A DNA stretch of 50,429 bases, taken from NCBI GenBank assembly GCA_021823625.1, contig JAKANS010000014.1, positions 1-50,429 on the forward strand. The letters run 5' to 3'. This stretch comes from a bacterium (lineage in GTDB: Bacteria; Verrucomicrobiota; Verrucomicrobiia; Limisphaerales; J093). The translations under genes and the position numbers were made by a program. A model generated the notes under the pieces. It had not been told where the DNA came from and ran no database searches. It saw nothing but the letters and a program-made list of their open reading frames with translations. This document shows, piece by piece, positions 42,728 to 50,429 of the stretch (position 1 is the stretch's first letter; the number at the start of each line of letters is the position of its first letter).

Positions 42728-43684
42728 GTGCACATTCCGGACGGCTTCCTGAATCCAGCCACCTGCGCCGGCGCTGCCTTGCTGGCCGGGGCCGGGCTCG
42801 CGGCGGCCAGCCGCAAAGTCACCGCCGGCTGGAATGACCGCACCGTGCCGCTGCTCGGCGTGATGTCCGCGTTCGTCTTCGCGGGCCAGATGGTCAACTT
42901 CCCCGTGGCTGGTGGAACTTCCGGACATTTGCTCGGCGGGGTGCTGGCGGCGGTTTTGCTCGGCCCACATGCCGCCGCGATGATCCTGACGGTGGTGGTC
43001 GCCGTGCAATGCCTGTTCTTCCAGGATGGCGGCGTCACCGCGCTGGGGGCGAACGCGCTGAACATGGCGCTCGTGGGCGTCTATGGCGGTTACGCCGTTT
43101 TCTCCGTGGCGACCAAACTCGTGCCGGGACCGCGCGGACGGTGGATCGGGATCGCGTTCGGCTCCTGGTGCTCGGTTCTGCTGGCGGCAACCGCGTGCTC
43201 CCTTGAACTCGCCGCCTCCGGCACCGCGCCGCTGCACCTGGTGTTGCCCGCGATGTTGATTACTCACACCGCCATCGGTATCGGCGAGGCCTCGATCACA
43301 CTGGGCGTGGTTTCGTTTGTAGCACGCGTGCGGCCGGACTTGATTTACCGCCACCCGCCGCTGGCGACGCCGTTGCCCGCGCGAACACTGCTGCTCACCG
43401 GCCTCGCGGCTTCGCTGGGCGTGGCGGTCCTGCTGGTACCGCTCGCCTCGTCGCTGCCGGACGGTTTGGAAAAGGTGGCGGAGACGTTGCCCTTTGCGAC
43501 GCGCGGCGAAGCCGTTCTGCCCTCGCTGCTGGCGGATTACCAATTGCCGGGGATCGGTTCGCCGGTGCTCTCGGCCATCCTGGCCGCCGTGGTGGGAACG
43601 CTACTTTGCCTGGCGGTGGGCTGGGGTGCCGCCCGGCTCGTGGCCCGCTGGACGCGGCGGCCGTCGCGCGGATCCCAAGCCTGA
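42728..43684 (+). CDS. cbiM: ECF transporter component CbiM with CbiN-like C-terminus
   Basis: The 318-residue product starts at a GTG at 42728 (MHIPDGFLNPATCAGAALLA), and its His2 is the metal ligand of CbiM/NikM. Signature parts are FAGQMVNFPVAGGTSGHLLG, VQCLFFQDGGVTALGANALN and MLITHTAIGIGEASITLGVV. After about 210 a further domain follows (RTLLLTGLAASLGVAVLLVP, then SLPDGLEKVAETLPFATRGE), which is the CbiN/PDGLE region, so M and N are fused. It imports Co2+ or Ni2+ across the inner membrane together with CbiQ and CbiO. cbiQ follows by nine bases. No ATPase gene is in the window. Confidence 0.93.
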   Translation: MHIPDGFLNPATCAGAALLAGAGLAAASRKVTAGWNDRTVPLLGVMSAFVFAGQMVNFPVAGGTSGHLLGGVLAAVLLGPHAAAMILTVVVAVQCLFFQDGGVTALGANALNMALVGVYGGYAVFSVATKLVPGPRGRWIGIAFGSWCSVLLAATACSLELAASGTAPLHLVLPAMLITHTAIGIGEASITLGVVSFVARVRPDLIYRHPPLATPLPARTLLLTGLAASLGVAVLLVPLASSLPDGLEKVAETLPFATRGEAVLPSLLADYQLPGIGSPVLSAILAAVVGTLLCLAVGWGAARLVARWTRRPSRGSQA

Positions 43685-43693
43685 GTTCTACTC

Positions 43694-44284
43694 ATGCCCG
43701 CCACCGTCCGCCTGCTCGCCACCCTGGTCAGCGTCGCGGCCATCGCCTTGTGGCCGGTGGCGGCGTGGCGATGGCAGACCGTCCCCGTGCTGGTTTTATT
43801 GGGGCTGACCGGCGCGGTGCGATTGCCCTTGCGCCCCCTGGTGCGCCGGTTGGGAGTGGTCTGGCTCCTCGCCGGACTAATGGCCCTCGGATTGGCCGGC
43901 CAGGTCGGGTGGGAACTGCGCGCCGGCAATCTCCTGTTCAAGGCCACGCTCAGCGTTTGGGCGGTGAGCCTGCTGACTCACACCACGCCGCTGGCTGCGC
44001 TCGTCGGCGCGTTGCGCCGCTTGGGCGTGCCCCCAGTCTGGGCGGATTCATTCGCCTTTTGGGGACGATACTACGCGGTGCTCGCCGAGGAATGGCACCG
44101 CCTCCAACTCGCCCGTCGCGCCCGCACCATGACACGCAGTCGGCAGCTCAAATTCCACGCGCTCACCAACGGCCTGGGCGTGTTGTTCATCCGCGCCTAC
44201 GAACGCGCCGAGCAGGTCCACCAAGCCATGCGCGCGCGCGGTTATCGCGACGGCGGTCCAGGCACGGCCACTCCGCGTCATTGA
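43694..44284 (+). CDS. cbiQ: ECF transporter transmembrane component CbiQ
   Basis: The 196-residue product has membrane helices (LLATLVSVAAIALWPVAAWR, VWLLAGLMALGLAGQVGWEL), then LLTHTTPLAALVGALRRLGV, which corresponds to the family's TTP-x-x-L region, and the coupling helix pair ending RAYERAEQVHQAMRARGYRD (the A-R-G signature that binds the ATPase). It is short for CbiQ (usually about 220-260). Its end overlaps the convergent CCA-adding enzyme gene by seven bases. The expected cbiO is not downstream, so the ATPase must be encoded elsewhere or be shared. Confidence 0.9.
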   Translation: MPATVRLLATLVSVAAIALWPVAAWRWQTVPVLVLLGLTGAVRLPLRPLVRRLGVVWLLAGLMALGLAGQVGWELRAGNLLFKATLSVWAVSLLTHTTPLAALVGALRRLGVPPVWADSFAFWGRYYAVLAEEWHRLQLARRARTMTRSRQLKFHALTNGLGVLFIRAYERAEQVHQAMRARGYRDGGPGTATPRH

Positions 44285-45627
44285 GCCGATCCGGAAGCAA
44301 TCCGCTCTTTGACCCAGGCAAGCGCTTCGTCCCGGGAGGATAGTTCGTCGCTCAACTGCTTTTCGCGCACCTCCGCCAGCAGCGCGCCCAACTCCCGGCC
44401 CGGCGCCATTCCGAGCGCGAGCAGGTCATCGCCGCGCAACAGCGGCGGCCGAATCTGCGGCTGCTGCGCCAGCGCCGCCGCTTCGCGCAAAAGGAATTCG
44501 TGGTGGTCCAGCCGGCCGTGCGAGCCCAGGCAATCCAGCCGGTGCAATTCCAGTTCGAGCGGGAAAGTCTCGCGCATGAGCAGGCGCCGCAGCGTGGCTT
44601 TGCGCATCCGCGTCACGTCCTTGAACTGCATGTGCTGGCGGACCACCGCGACCGCCGTTTCCACCTCTTTGCGTGGAAATCGTAGCCGCGACATCAGTTC
44701 CTGGGTCATGTCCGCCCCCACCCGTTCGTGGCCGTAGAAGTGGATCGTGCCCGTTTCGGCGTCGCGGCTGGCGGTCACGGGTTTGGCCACGTCGTGGAGC
44801 AAGGCCACCCACGGCAGCAACGTCGGCGAGTCGGCCGGGAGCAGCGCCAGCATCTGCCGCACGTGATCATAAACGCTGCCTTCCGGATGATAATCCGGCG
44901 ATTGCACGCAATCGACGAACGTCGCGACTTCGGGCAACACCTCGCGCAGCAAACCGCTTTCGCGCAGCAGATCCAGCCCGCGCGCGGCGTGCGGCGGGCG
45001 AAACAGCTTGATCAATTCCTCGCGAATCCGCTCCGCGCTGACGCGGTGGATTTGCGCGGCATTGGCCTCGACGGCGCTTAACGTGGCTGGCTCGATGGTG
45101 AAGTCGAGTTGCGCCGCGAAGCGCACGACGCGCATGAGTCGCAGGTAATCCTCCGCCAGTCGCTCGGCCGGATCGCCGATGGTCCGGATGCGCCGCGCGC
45201 GCAGGTCTTCCTGGCCGCCCACCCAGTCGTGCAACACCTCGCTCACGGGGTCGAAGAACAGGCCGTTGACGGTAAGGTCGCGTCGCCGCGCGTCCTCGAC
45301 CGCGTCGGTGAAGCGCACTTCGCTGGGTCGCCGGCCGTCCCGATACGGTCCCTCGGCGCGGAAAGTCGATACCTGATACTGCTCGCCTTCGACGACGACC
45401 AGGAGCACGCCAAACTGGCGGCCCACCGGGATCGTGCGGGCGAACAGGGCCTCGATTTGTTCGGGGCGGGCCGAAGTCGCCACATCGTAATCTTCCGGCT
45501 CGCGGCCCAGCAACGAGTCCCGCACGCAACCGCCGACCCAGAACGCCGCGTGGCCAGCCTCCTGGAGGCAGGCCACGATCGTCCGCGCCTGCGCCCGCCG
45601 TCCGCCCGCTTGAATGCCGGCATTCAT
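44278..45627 (-). CDS. CCA-adding tRNA nucleotidyltransferase with HD domain
   Basis: The ATG at 45627 gives 449 residues (MNAGIQAGGRRAQARTIVAC). The nucleotidyltransferase head reads FWVGGCVRDSLLGREPEDYD with the DxD pair, then EGPYRDGRRPSEVRFTDAVE, RRDLTVNGLFFDP, DPAERLAEDYLRLMRVVRFA and SAERIREELIKLF. An HD domain follows (PWVALLHDVAKPVT, FYGHERVGADM). This is the arrangement of class II CCA-adding or poly(A)-polymerase-like enzymes that complete or repair tRNA 3' ends. A longer upstream frame exists but overlaps the flippase gene. Its ATG overlaps the TGA of that gene (45624-45627), so it is translated as part of an operon with two unrelated genes. Confidence 0.9.
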   Translation of the reverse strand: MNAGIQAGGRRAQARTIVACLQEAGHAAFWVGGCVRDSLLGREPEDYDVATSARPEQIEALFARTIPVGRQFGVLLVVVEGEQYQVSTFRAEGPYRDGRRPSEVRFTDAVEDARRRDLTVNGLFFDPVSEVLHDWVGGQEDLRARRIRTIGDPAERLAEDYLRLMRVVRFAAQLDFTIEPATLSAVEANAAQIHRVSAERIREELIKLFRPPHAARGLDLLRESGLLREVLPEVATFVDCVQSPDYHPEGSVYDHVRQMLALLPADSPTLLPWVALLHDVAKPVTASRDAETGTIHFYGHERVGADMTQELMSRLRFPRKEVETAVAVVRQHMQFKDVTRMRKATLRRLLMRETFPLELELHRLDCLGSHGRLDHHEFLLREAAALAQQPQIRPPLLRGDDLLALGMAPGRELGALLAEVREKQLSDELSSRDEALAWVKERIASGSAQ

Positions 45628-46751
45628 GGAACGCGATCCTCGGCGGCGGCGGATTGGCTGGTCTCTTCTGTGACCGATCGCGGCAGCGGATGCGCCCGGC
45701 GAAACCGCACATAAACCAGGCCGCCCACCAGGCTCCAAAACAGGCTGCCCGCATAAGCCAGCAGCGACAGCGACAGCGCCGCCGTGGCGGGCACGGCAAT
45801 CTGCGGGGCGGCCAACGCGACGACGTACAGGTTTTCCCGCACACCCAAACCGCTGGGCGTAATCGGCAACGCCGCAAGGCAGATGATGATCGGGACGATC
45901 ACGAACAAGAAACCCGGTTGGATGTGCAATCCCAACCCGCGGACCAGCGCCCAAACCTGAAGCACGCAGGCGACGTTCAACAACATCGACAGGCCAAAGG
46001 CCTTGGCCAGCAGCGCGCGCTGGCGGCCAAATCGTCTTAGCGCTTCGAGGGCGCATTCCAGACTTTCCCCTTTGGGCAATCGCCGCAGCCAGCCGCGCGC
46101 CCCTGGCCAAAATCGCGTCACCCCGCTTTGGAACGAGAGTCCGCCCACCACCAGGAGCGTGCCCAACATGCCCAGCGCCACCAGGGCCAGCGCGCCCAGC
46201 CGCGGGTTCCCGGTCAGCAGGCCGTGGTTGGGCACCATCATCACGGCGGCGAAGACCAGCATCGAAAGCAGTCCCAGCAGGCGGTCCACGACCACCGACA
46301 CCACCGATTCCGCCTTGAGGTCACTGGTTTCGCCGGCGGCATAATACGCCTTGAGGAGATCGCCGCCCGTGGAGCCAAGCAGGAACGCGTTGAAGAAATG
46401 GGCCACCATCGAAATCTCCAGCGCGCGCGACAGTTTCACGCCGGTGTGCTGGGAGCGCAGCACCATATGCCAGCGCAGCGTGCCGAGCAGGATCGTCAGG
46501 CCCATGAAGACGAGCGACAGCAAGCCCTCCCCAGGCCGGATCAACGACAGCGTGCCGAAGAGCGCCCTTGGACCGTGCACCCAGGCGAAGTGCCATTTGT
46601 CGGCCCAGGCGAGCGTCTGCCACTGGCCGCCTTGTCGCTGCCACTCGGCGCGGCCTTCGTTCAGGAAAATCGCGGAAAAGACCCAGCCCAGCAGCAGCAC
46701 ACAGACGCCGATTCGCCAGGCGACGCGCCAAGTCTTCTGCCGCACGTTCAC
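45624..46751 (-). CDS. Lysylphosphatidylglycerol-synthase-TM/flippase-like membrane protein
   Basis: The GTG at 46751, overlapping the TGA of the upstream gene (46748-46751), gives 375 residues (MNVRQKTWRVAWRIGVCVLL). A longer frame upstream would run through the TIM-barrel gene and is rejected. About eight membrane segments are visible; conserved parts are HFFNAFLLGSTGGDLLKAYY, VVDRLLGLLSMLVFAAVMMV and AALPITPSGLGVRENLYVVA, which define the UPF0104/LPG_synthase_TM family. Members work in aminoacyl-lipid transfer or polyprenyl-lipid flipping; the substrate here is unknown. It is the middle gene of an overlapping three-gene operon. Confidence 0.88.
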   Translation of the reverse strand: MNVRQKTWRVAWRIGVCVLLLGWVFSAIFLNEGRAEWQRQGGQWQTLAWADKWHFAWVHGPRALFGTLSLIRPGEGLLSLVFMGLTILLGTLRWHMVLRSQHTGVKLSRALEISMVAHFFNAFLLGSTGGDLLKAYYAAGETSDLKAESVVSVVVDRLLGLLSMLVFAAVMMVPNHGLLTGNPRLGALALVALGMLGTLLVVGGLSFQSGVTRFWPGARGWLRRLPKGESLECALEALRRFGRQRALLAKAFGLSMLLNVACVLQVWALVRGLGLHIQPGFLFVIVPIIICLAALPITPSGLGVRENLYVVALAAPQIAVPATAALSLSLLAYAGSLFWSLVGGLVYVRFRRAHPLPRSVTEETSQSAAAEDRVP

Positions 46752-47662
46752 TCCTCGCCCCAGATGGACCGGATATACGCCACGCCGCCCAACACTTCCT
46801 CGCGCGTCAACGATGGGCTGAGTTCGATCACCTTGATGTGCTCCGGTCGCACGAACGGTTTCAGCGCCGCGAAATCGACTGTGCCCTGGCCGGGTGGCCG
46901 GTGGTCGCGCCCGGGAAATTGCACGTCGTGGATGTGAAACCCGGCGAGTACCTCGGCCAGCGATTCGAGGTGCATCACGTGGTTGATGAAGCCCAGGTTC
47001 TCCTTGATCTGCGCGTGGCCGGTGTCGTGCCAGTAACGCACGGTCCCGCCGCGGAACTCGAAGAAGAAGAACGGCGCGTCGCTCTCGAACGGGATTTCCT
47101 CGAGGGCCTCGCGGTTTTCCACGCCCAGCAAAAGGCCTCGCCGGCGCGCGTCTTCCTCGACCTTCCGGAGCAATTCGTAGGCAGCTTCGACATGCCGTTC
47201 CTTGCGCGCTTCGCGCCTGGCTTCGGCTTCCTGGCACAGGCGCTGGTACTTGGGTGTTTCCCGCTGACCGGCCGCGACCAGTTTCAGGAGTTTGTCCGTG
47301 TACTCGCGCATCTCCACTTCGCCCATGTGCAGGACGACCAGTTGCGCCTTCACGCGTTCCGCGAATTCCAGCGTCTTGAGGGTGTGGCGCAGGGCGTTCT
47401 CGCGCTCGCGCTGGTCCAGCGAGGTGAACTTGAAGACGTTCGGGGCGGCGCGGGTCAGGCCGATCGGCAGCGGGCAGAAGTTGTGCAGGGTGGAAATCTT
47501 GATTTCACCGGCCTCGACCGCCTCGAGGATGCCCGGCACCAGACTCAGCCGGATGCCGTGGCTCAATTCGGCGTACTCGAAACCCAAATCCCGGATCTCC
47601 CGGAGCATCGCCCGTCCGTCATCGTGGCGGTCGGAATTCCAACAGGTCGAAAGCGAGTACAT
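46748..47662 (-). CDS. TIM-barrel sugar-phosphate isomerase/epimerase-like protein
   Basis: The 304-residue product starts MYSLSTCWNSDRHDDGRAML and has the AP endonuclease family 2/xylose isomerase-like barrel: LGFEYAELSHGIRLSLVPGI, AQLVVLHMGEVEM, LLLGVENREALEEIPFESDA, RYWHDTGHAQIKENLGF, AGFHIHDVQFPGRDHRPPGQ and IKVIELSPSLTREEVLGGVA. His, Glu and Asp metal ligands are in place (GVEN, HDTGH, HIHD). The reaction is not known. Its start codon follows directly after the terminator of rpsU, with no ribosome-binding site visible. Confidence 0.87.
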   Translation of the reverse strand: MYSLSTCWNSDRHDDGRAMLREIRDLGFEYAELSHGIRLSLVPGILEAVEAGEIKISTLHNFCPLPIGLTRAAPNVFKFTSLDQRERENALRHTLKTLEFAERVKAQLVVLHMGEVEMREYTDKLLKLVAAGQRETPKYQRLCQEAEARREARKERHVEAAYELLRKVEEDARRRGLLLGVENREALEEIPFESDAPFFFFEFRGGTVRYWHDTGHAQIKENLGFINHVMHLESLAEVLAGFHIHDVQFPGRDHRPPGQGTVDFAALKPFVRPEHIKVIELSPSLTREEVLGGVAYIRSIWGEE

Positions 47663-47709
47663 AAAAAGTCAGGGCCGAGCGAAAGGCGGATGACCCGGCG
47701 CTCGGCCCT
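47663..47709 (-). terminator. rpsU intrinsic terminator abutting the next start codon
   Basis: AGGGCCGAGCG (47671-47681) and CGCTCGGCCCT (47699-47709) form a perfect 11-bp stem with a 17-base loop. On the minus strand the stem is followed by GACTTTTT (T-run 47667-47663). The ATG of the TIM-barrel gene begins at 47662, the next base. The hairpin therefore can end rpsU transcripts and may also act as an attenuator for the downstream operon. Confidence 0.85.
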
Positions 47710-47726
47710 GCCCGAAATCCATCCGG

Positions 47727-47924
47727 TTACATGTCGGCGTAACGCGCCGCGAGCATCGCGCTGAATTTAGCGACTTTCAGCTTGCGACGTGCTTTCTCGC
47801 TCGGCTTCTCAAAGTGACGATGGCTGCGCACCTCGCGAAGGGTGCCTTCGCGATCGACGCGTTTCTTCAAGCGGCGCAGGGCTCTCTCAACCGCTTCGCC
47901 ACGTTTCAATCGAATCTCAGTCAA
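47727..47924 (-). CDS. rpsU: 30S ribosomal protein bS21
   Basis: The 65-residue product (after a TTG start at 47924) reads TEIRLKRGEAVERALRRLKK, then RVDREGTLREVRSHRHFEKP and SEKARRKLKVAKFSAMLAAR, the whole bS21 sequence. TTG is chosen because AGGAAG stands about nine bases upstream and the family begins at this point; a longer frame to 47975 adds an unrelated N-terminus. bS21 helps in mRNA binding on the small subunit. A strong terminator follows. Confidence 0.94.
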   Translation of the reverse strand: MTEIRLKRGEAVERALRRLKKRVDREGTLREVRSHRHFEKPSEKARRKLKVAKFSAMLAARYADM

Positions 47925-48421
47925 AGCCGTTTCACTTCCTTCCTGGGACCTGGGCCCGCTGCGCCATGGGCGCACCGGAAGCCCTTCCGGTCAAGGGGGC
48001 GAAAGCTACGTTCCCCCGCCGGTTCGTGTCAACGGCCAAAAGCCTGCAAAACGCCTCCGAACCTGGAATGAAGCAGGCTTCCCGCCGTTCGGTTCACGGC
48101 CACAGCGTCTCCCTTGGCCAAACGTTGGCCGGGGTTGCCGCGCACGACCAGACTCCAGTGTTTTATCGGCCTGGGGATGACTTGCGGCGCAGCCTTCGGC
48201 GGCAGATAGTCGCCGGCCATGCGGATTCAAAGCGACGCCAGTCGCTTGGCTGACAAAGTACCGCACGTTGCCTCCCCTGTCCGTCGCCAGTCCCGCCGCC
48301 CCACAAGGCCGTCGCGAACGCCGAACCCCGGCGAGACTCGGTCGCAGATGTGTTGGGAGGTAAAGCCGGGGATGGAACCAGTCGCCTGCGGCGGTGTTGC
48401 GGGCGAACCGCCAGAACGGGC
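47925..48421. other. Divergent intergenic region of about 500 bp
   Basis: No recognised gene lies between rpsU (minus) and the ABC-2-like permease (plus). It should contain promoters for both; no clear -35/-10 pair could be assigned. Frames in this stretch show no protein motif. Confidence 0.45.
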
Positions 48422-49921
48422 ATGAACGTCGCGCCGCTCCTCGAACGTCCTTTGCGGGCGATCCTGCTGAAGGACTGGTGGTGCCGGCCGGCGTTCCTCC
48501 GGCTCCTGGCCCTGGGAGGTTTCTCGGCAGTTCTCGGGTTGTTCACTAACCGGCCGGTCACGTCAAACGACGTCCTTCACCTGGCCGTCCCTTTCTGCCT
48601 GGCGAGCGCCCTCCTGGGTCACACTTCACGACCGGATATTCTAAACGAGGAACAACGCGCGGGAACGATCAGTCTGCTGTTTCTGGCCCGAATCAAGCCG
48701 CTGGATTTGATCGTCGCGCGCTGCCTGGCCGCGCTGGCGACCGGCTGGCCTGGGGGCCTCGGGGTGGCTCCCTGGCTCGTTCTTGGCCTCGCAACCCGAC
48801 TCGACCGCTGGACCGTCGTGGGCCGAATCTTCCTGGCGTGGTTGGTTCTCTTCTGGCTCGCGGCGGCGTTCAGTTTGTTCAGCGCGTCCTTGGGCCGGCA
48901 CCGGAAGAAGGCGGTCAGCGGCTTCCTCGGGTCGTGGTGGGTCTTGTTCCAATTCAGCCCGATGCTTGCCACCGCGTTCCGCAAGGCAGGTCTGCCAACG
49001 CCGCTGATCAAGTTGTTGGAACTCGGCAATCCCGCCGCCATTCTGCAGGCGTTCTGGTCCGCCGGAGACGTCACGGTTCCGCCGGGATTTTACCCTCCGC
49101 TCGGACTCTTCGCGTCCGTTTCGCTCAGCCTGACGCTGGGTGCGCTGGCGGTGCTGCGGCGCAAATGGGGCGCGGGTTTCGCGGGCGAATCGAGGATCCA
49201 AAACCTCGGTCGGCGACTCGGCCGCTTGCCGGCGCGAAAGCCTCTCCGCGATCGGAGTCCCATCGCGTGGCTCAGCGACGACGGCAGCCACCGACTGCTC
49301 TGGCTCATCAGCCTCGCCTCCTTGTCGGTAATGTGGGTCCAGCGACCAGCCAGCCTGGACGCGCTTGTTGTCTGGACGAACACCGTGCGTGGCGTCCTGT
49401 TGGCCAGCGTTTGCCTGCTGACGTTTCGCTCGCCGGAGCGGGATTGGCGGGATGGCAGTTTCGATATGATTTACGCCACCGGCCTTTCCGATTCGGAGTT
49501 GCGGGCTGGCTACCGTCGGACCGCCTGGCGGCAGGTGGCAGGGCCGCTGCTCGTGGTTACGCTCGCCAACGCGCTTTGGCCGCTGCCGCCCGGTGCGCCG
49601 ACGATGTCCGGAGACAATCTGGCCTTCTGGATCGGCCGCGAAGCGATTACCACGTGGTTGGGTGGGTGGGTGGCACTGGAATTCACGGTGGACACCATCT
49701 TATGCCCGAAACAGAAGGACGCTTCCCGGTGGCAGTTTGGACTCTTCCTGGGCGGAACAGTAGGTTTCTTGAGTGCGTTGGTTCACGACAGCCCGATTGG
49801 GGTTGCCTGTTTGATTCTTGGAGGCGTCGCCGGCCTGCTTTGGCTGAAGCACCGCCGACGCTGCGACCGCCTACGGGAACTCTGGCGGAATCGTCCGGCT
49901 GACCTCGAAAAGTACCCCTGA
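48422..49921 (+). CDS. ABC-2-type transporter permease-like membrane protein
   Basis: The ATG at 48422 gives 499 residues (MNVAPLLERPLRAILLKDWW). About twelve membrane segments are visible in two halves, for example LALGGFSAVLGLFTNRPVTS, VGRIFLAWLVLFWLAAAFSL and WQFGLFLGGTVGFLSALVHD. The segment EEQRAGTISLLFLARIKPLD is the conserved ABC-2 permease sequence (ExxxGTxxLLLxxPLxxxxI). A second copy-like motif is DWRDGSFDMIYATGLSDSEL. The ATPase partner is not in the window; it may lie beyond or elsewhere. The frame extends upstream to 48350 without support. Confidence 0.78.
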   Translation: MNVAPLLERPLRAILLKDWWCRPAFLRLLALGGFSAVLGLFTNRPVTSNDVLHLAVPFCLASALLGHTSRPDILNEEQRAGTISLLFLARIKPLDLIVARCLAALATGWPGGLGVAPWLVLGLATRLDRWTVVGRIFLAWLVLFWLAAAFSLFSASLGRHRKKAVSGFLGSWWVLFQFSPMLATAFRKAGLPTPLIKLLELGNPAAILQAFWSAGDVTVPPGFYPPLGLFASVSLSLTLGALAVLRRKWGAGFAGESRIQNLGRRLGRLPARKPLRDRSPIAWLSDDGSHRLLWLISLASLSVMWVQRPASLDALVVWTNTVRGVLLASVCLLTFRSPERDWRDGSFDMIYATGLSDSELRAGYRRTAWRQVAGPLLVVTLANALWPLPPGAPTMSGDNLAFWIGREAITTWLGGWVALEFTVDTILCPKQKDASRWQFGLFLGGTVGFLSALVHDSPIGVACLILGGVAGLLWLKHRRRCDRLRELWRNRPADLEKYP

Positions 49922-49974
49922 TCGATGCGTTGGATTCGTTGCGGCTGGTGCTCGCGGAAGCCACACCCAGTTCA

Positions 49975-50424
49975 TCACTCCAGCCGGAAAAACCGACTCG
50001 ACGGCGAGGCGTCCAGCGGCACGGACCATTGCTGAGCATCACCAGCCGCCGTTCCTTGCCAGGCTGTCCATGCCCCCGAATGGCCCAACGCCGGGGAGGC
50101 GACCAGTCGCCAGGGCAGGCCCGAGTTCGTAGCCGAAAGTACCAGCCGCCCCGGCTCGCGCCGCCTATCGAGACTGGCAACGGCCTGGTTCTCGAAGCTC
50201 AACTCGCGGAATACGGCCCGGCGCGCCTTCGTTGGCGTCGATGTTCCCGATTTGCGCCCGGGTCACGCCGCGATCGACGCTGCCTTTGGCAAGCCGGGCA
50301 GGTGGCCGATGGTGTTCAGCCGGATCGGCGGGGGCGCGTCAGCCGCGAAGCTCACCGCGGGGCGGAACAGAGCGGCGGTCAAACCCAGGCAGGCAATTGC
50401 AGGAAGCAGGCGTGAGACCTTCAT
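49975..50424 (-). pseudogene. Remnant of an exported protein with in-frame TGA
   Basis: From the ATG at 50424 the frame encodes a signal peptide (MKVSRLLPAIACLGLTAALF, then RPAVSFAADA) and PPPIRLNTIGHLPGLPKAAS, a start seen in exported GH9-like and Ig-containing proteins (IRLNxxGYLPxxPKxA). A TGA at 50263-50265 stops it after 53 residues. The same frame then continues to a second TGA at 49975-49977 and ends SVPLDASPSSRFFRLE, a typical C-terminal ending of secreted Verrucomicrobiota proteins. The middle of the original protein seems to have been deleted. The remnant could still make a short secreted peptide. Confidence 0.62.
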
Positions 50425-50429
50425 GGACT

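Noticed and set aside
46752-47237. N-terminal extension of the flippase-like protein
   Set aside because: It would overlap most of the TIM-barrel gene; the GTG at 46751 with a stop/start overlap is a better start.
1-50429. CRISPR array or prophage
   Set aside because: No regularly spaced repeats of CRISPR size, no Cas genes and no phage structural, integrase or lysis genes were seen.

Overview
The window reads as a GC-rich (roughly 60-65% by eye) chromosomal segment of a Verrucomicrobiota bacterium, most likely of the Limisphaerales/Pedosphaera type (former subdivision 3). This is inferred from the gene families: a very large exported protein joining a DUF6797-like region, LamG, a PVC-type propeller and five CxxCH haem motifs; Tat-exported Gfo/Idh/MocA oxidoreductases; a double CRTAC1/ASPIC-UnbV FG-GAP protein; exported proteins ending in FYRLR/FFRLE; and short tandem repeats sitting in frame inside genes. 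No rRNA, tRNA or CRISPR array was recognised.

Layout. 1-600: a decayed ISNCY-type transposase with two 18-bp direct repeats. 652-2676: a SurA-like foldase and pdxA. 2678-5178 (minus): an EamA transporter, an exported HExxH metallopeptidase-like protein and a YchF-like protein that has lost its G domain. 5210-6412: a damaged IS3 element joined to the 3' stump of another gene. 6810-12512: a transglutaminase-like protein, a Tat oxidoreductase, an MGMT-like protein, a YbjQ protein and a large U32 (RlhA-like) protein carrying repeat insertions. 13157-13741: a TMEM175-like channel gene split by an in-frame amber codon. 14138-21675: a translationally coupled pair, the five-haem protein and a GH127 glycosidase. 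21685-26593 (minus): an accessory block with an adenine DNA methyltransferase, a PD-(D/E)XK-like protein, small ORFs, a nucleotidyltransferase and an orphan HicB-like protein; the methyltransferase has a G8 tract that sets its C-terminal frame. 26839-28317: an exported DUF4832/GH-like protein. 28318-29182: repeat-rich non-coding DNA ending in a terminator. 29201-35809 (minus): two large exported proteins. 36065-38530 (minus): an ECF sigma factor, a probable anti-sigma protein and a large membrane-anchored protein, all overlapping. 38668-39723: a dipeptide epimerase. 39937-42649: a tight VTC-domain / DUF4956 / HlyD-like operon. 42728-44284: cbiM(N) and cbiQ without cbiO. 44278-47924 (minus): CCA-adding enzyme, flippase-like membrane protein and TIM-barrel isomerase in an overlapping operon, preceded by rpsU and its terminator. 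48422-49921: an ABC-2-like permease. 49975-50424: the remnant of an exported protein.

How the genes work together. The five-haem protein plus GH127 and the DUF4832 protein fit plant or algal polysaccharide use, with electron transfer at the cell surface. The methyltransferase block looks like a small defence island whose expression or specificity could vary through the homopolymer. The VTC/DUF4956/HlyD operon is the best candidate for a poorly described system: a predicted cytoplasmic polyphosphate-polymerase-like catalytic tunnel, a membrane partner and a periplasmic adaptor made together. Several genes are visibly broken (ISNCY, IS3 orfA, TMEM175, the terminal remnant), so gene decay is active in this stretch. 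All functions are inferred from motifs read by eye; no database search was run.
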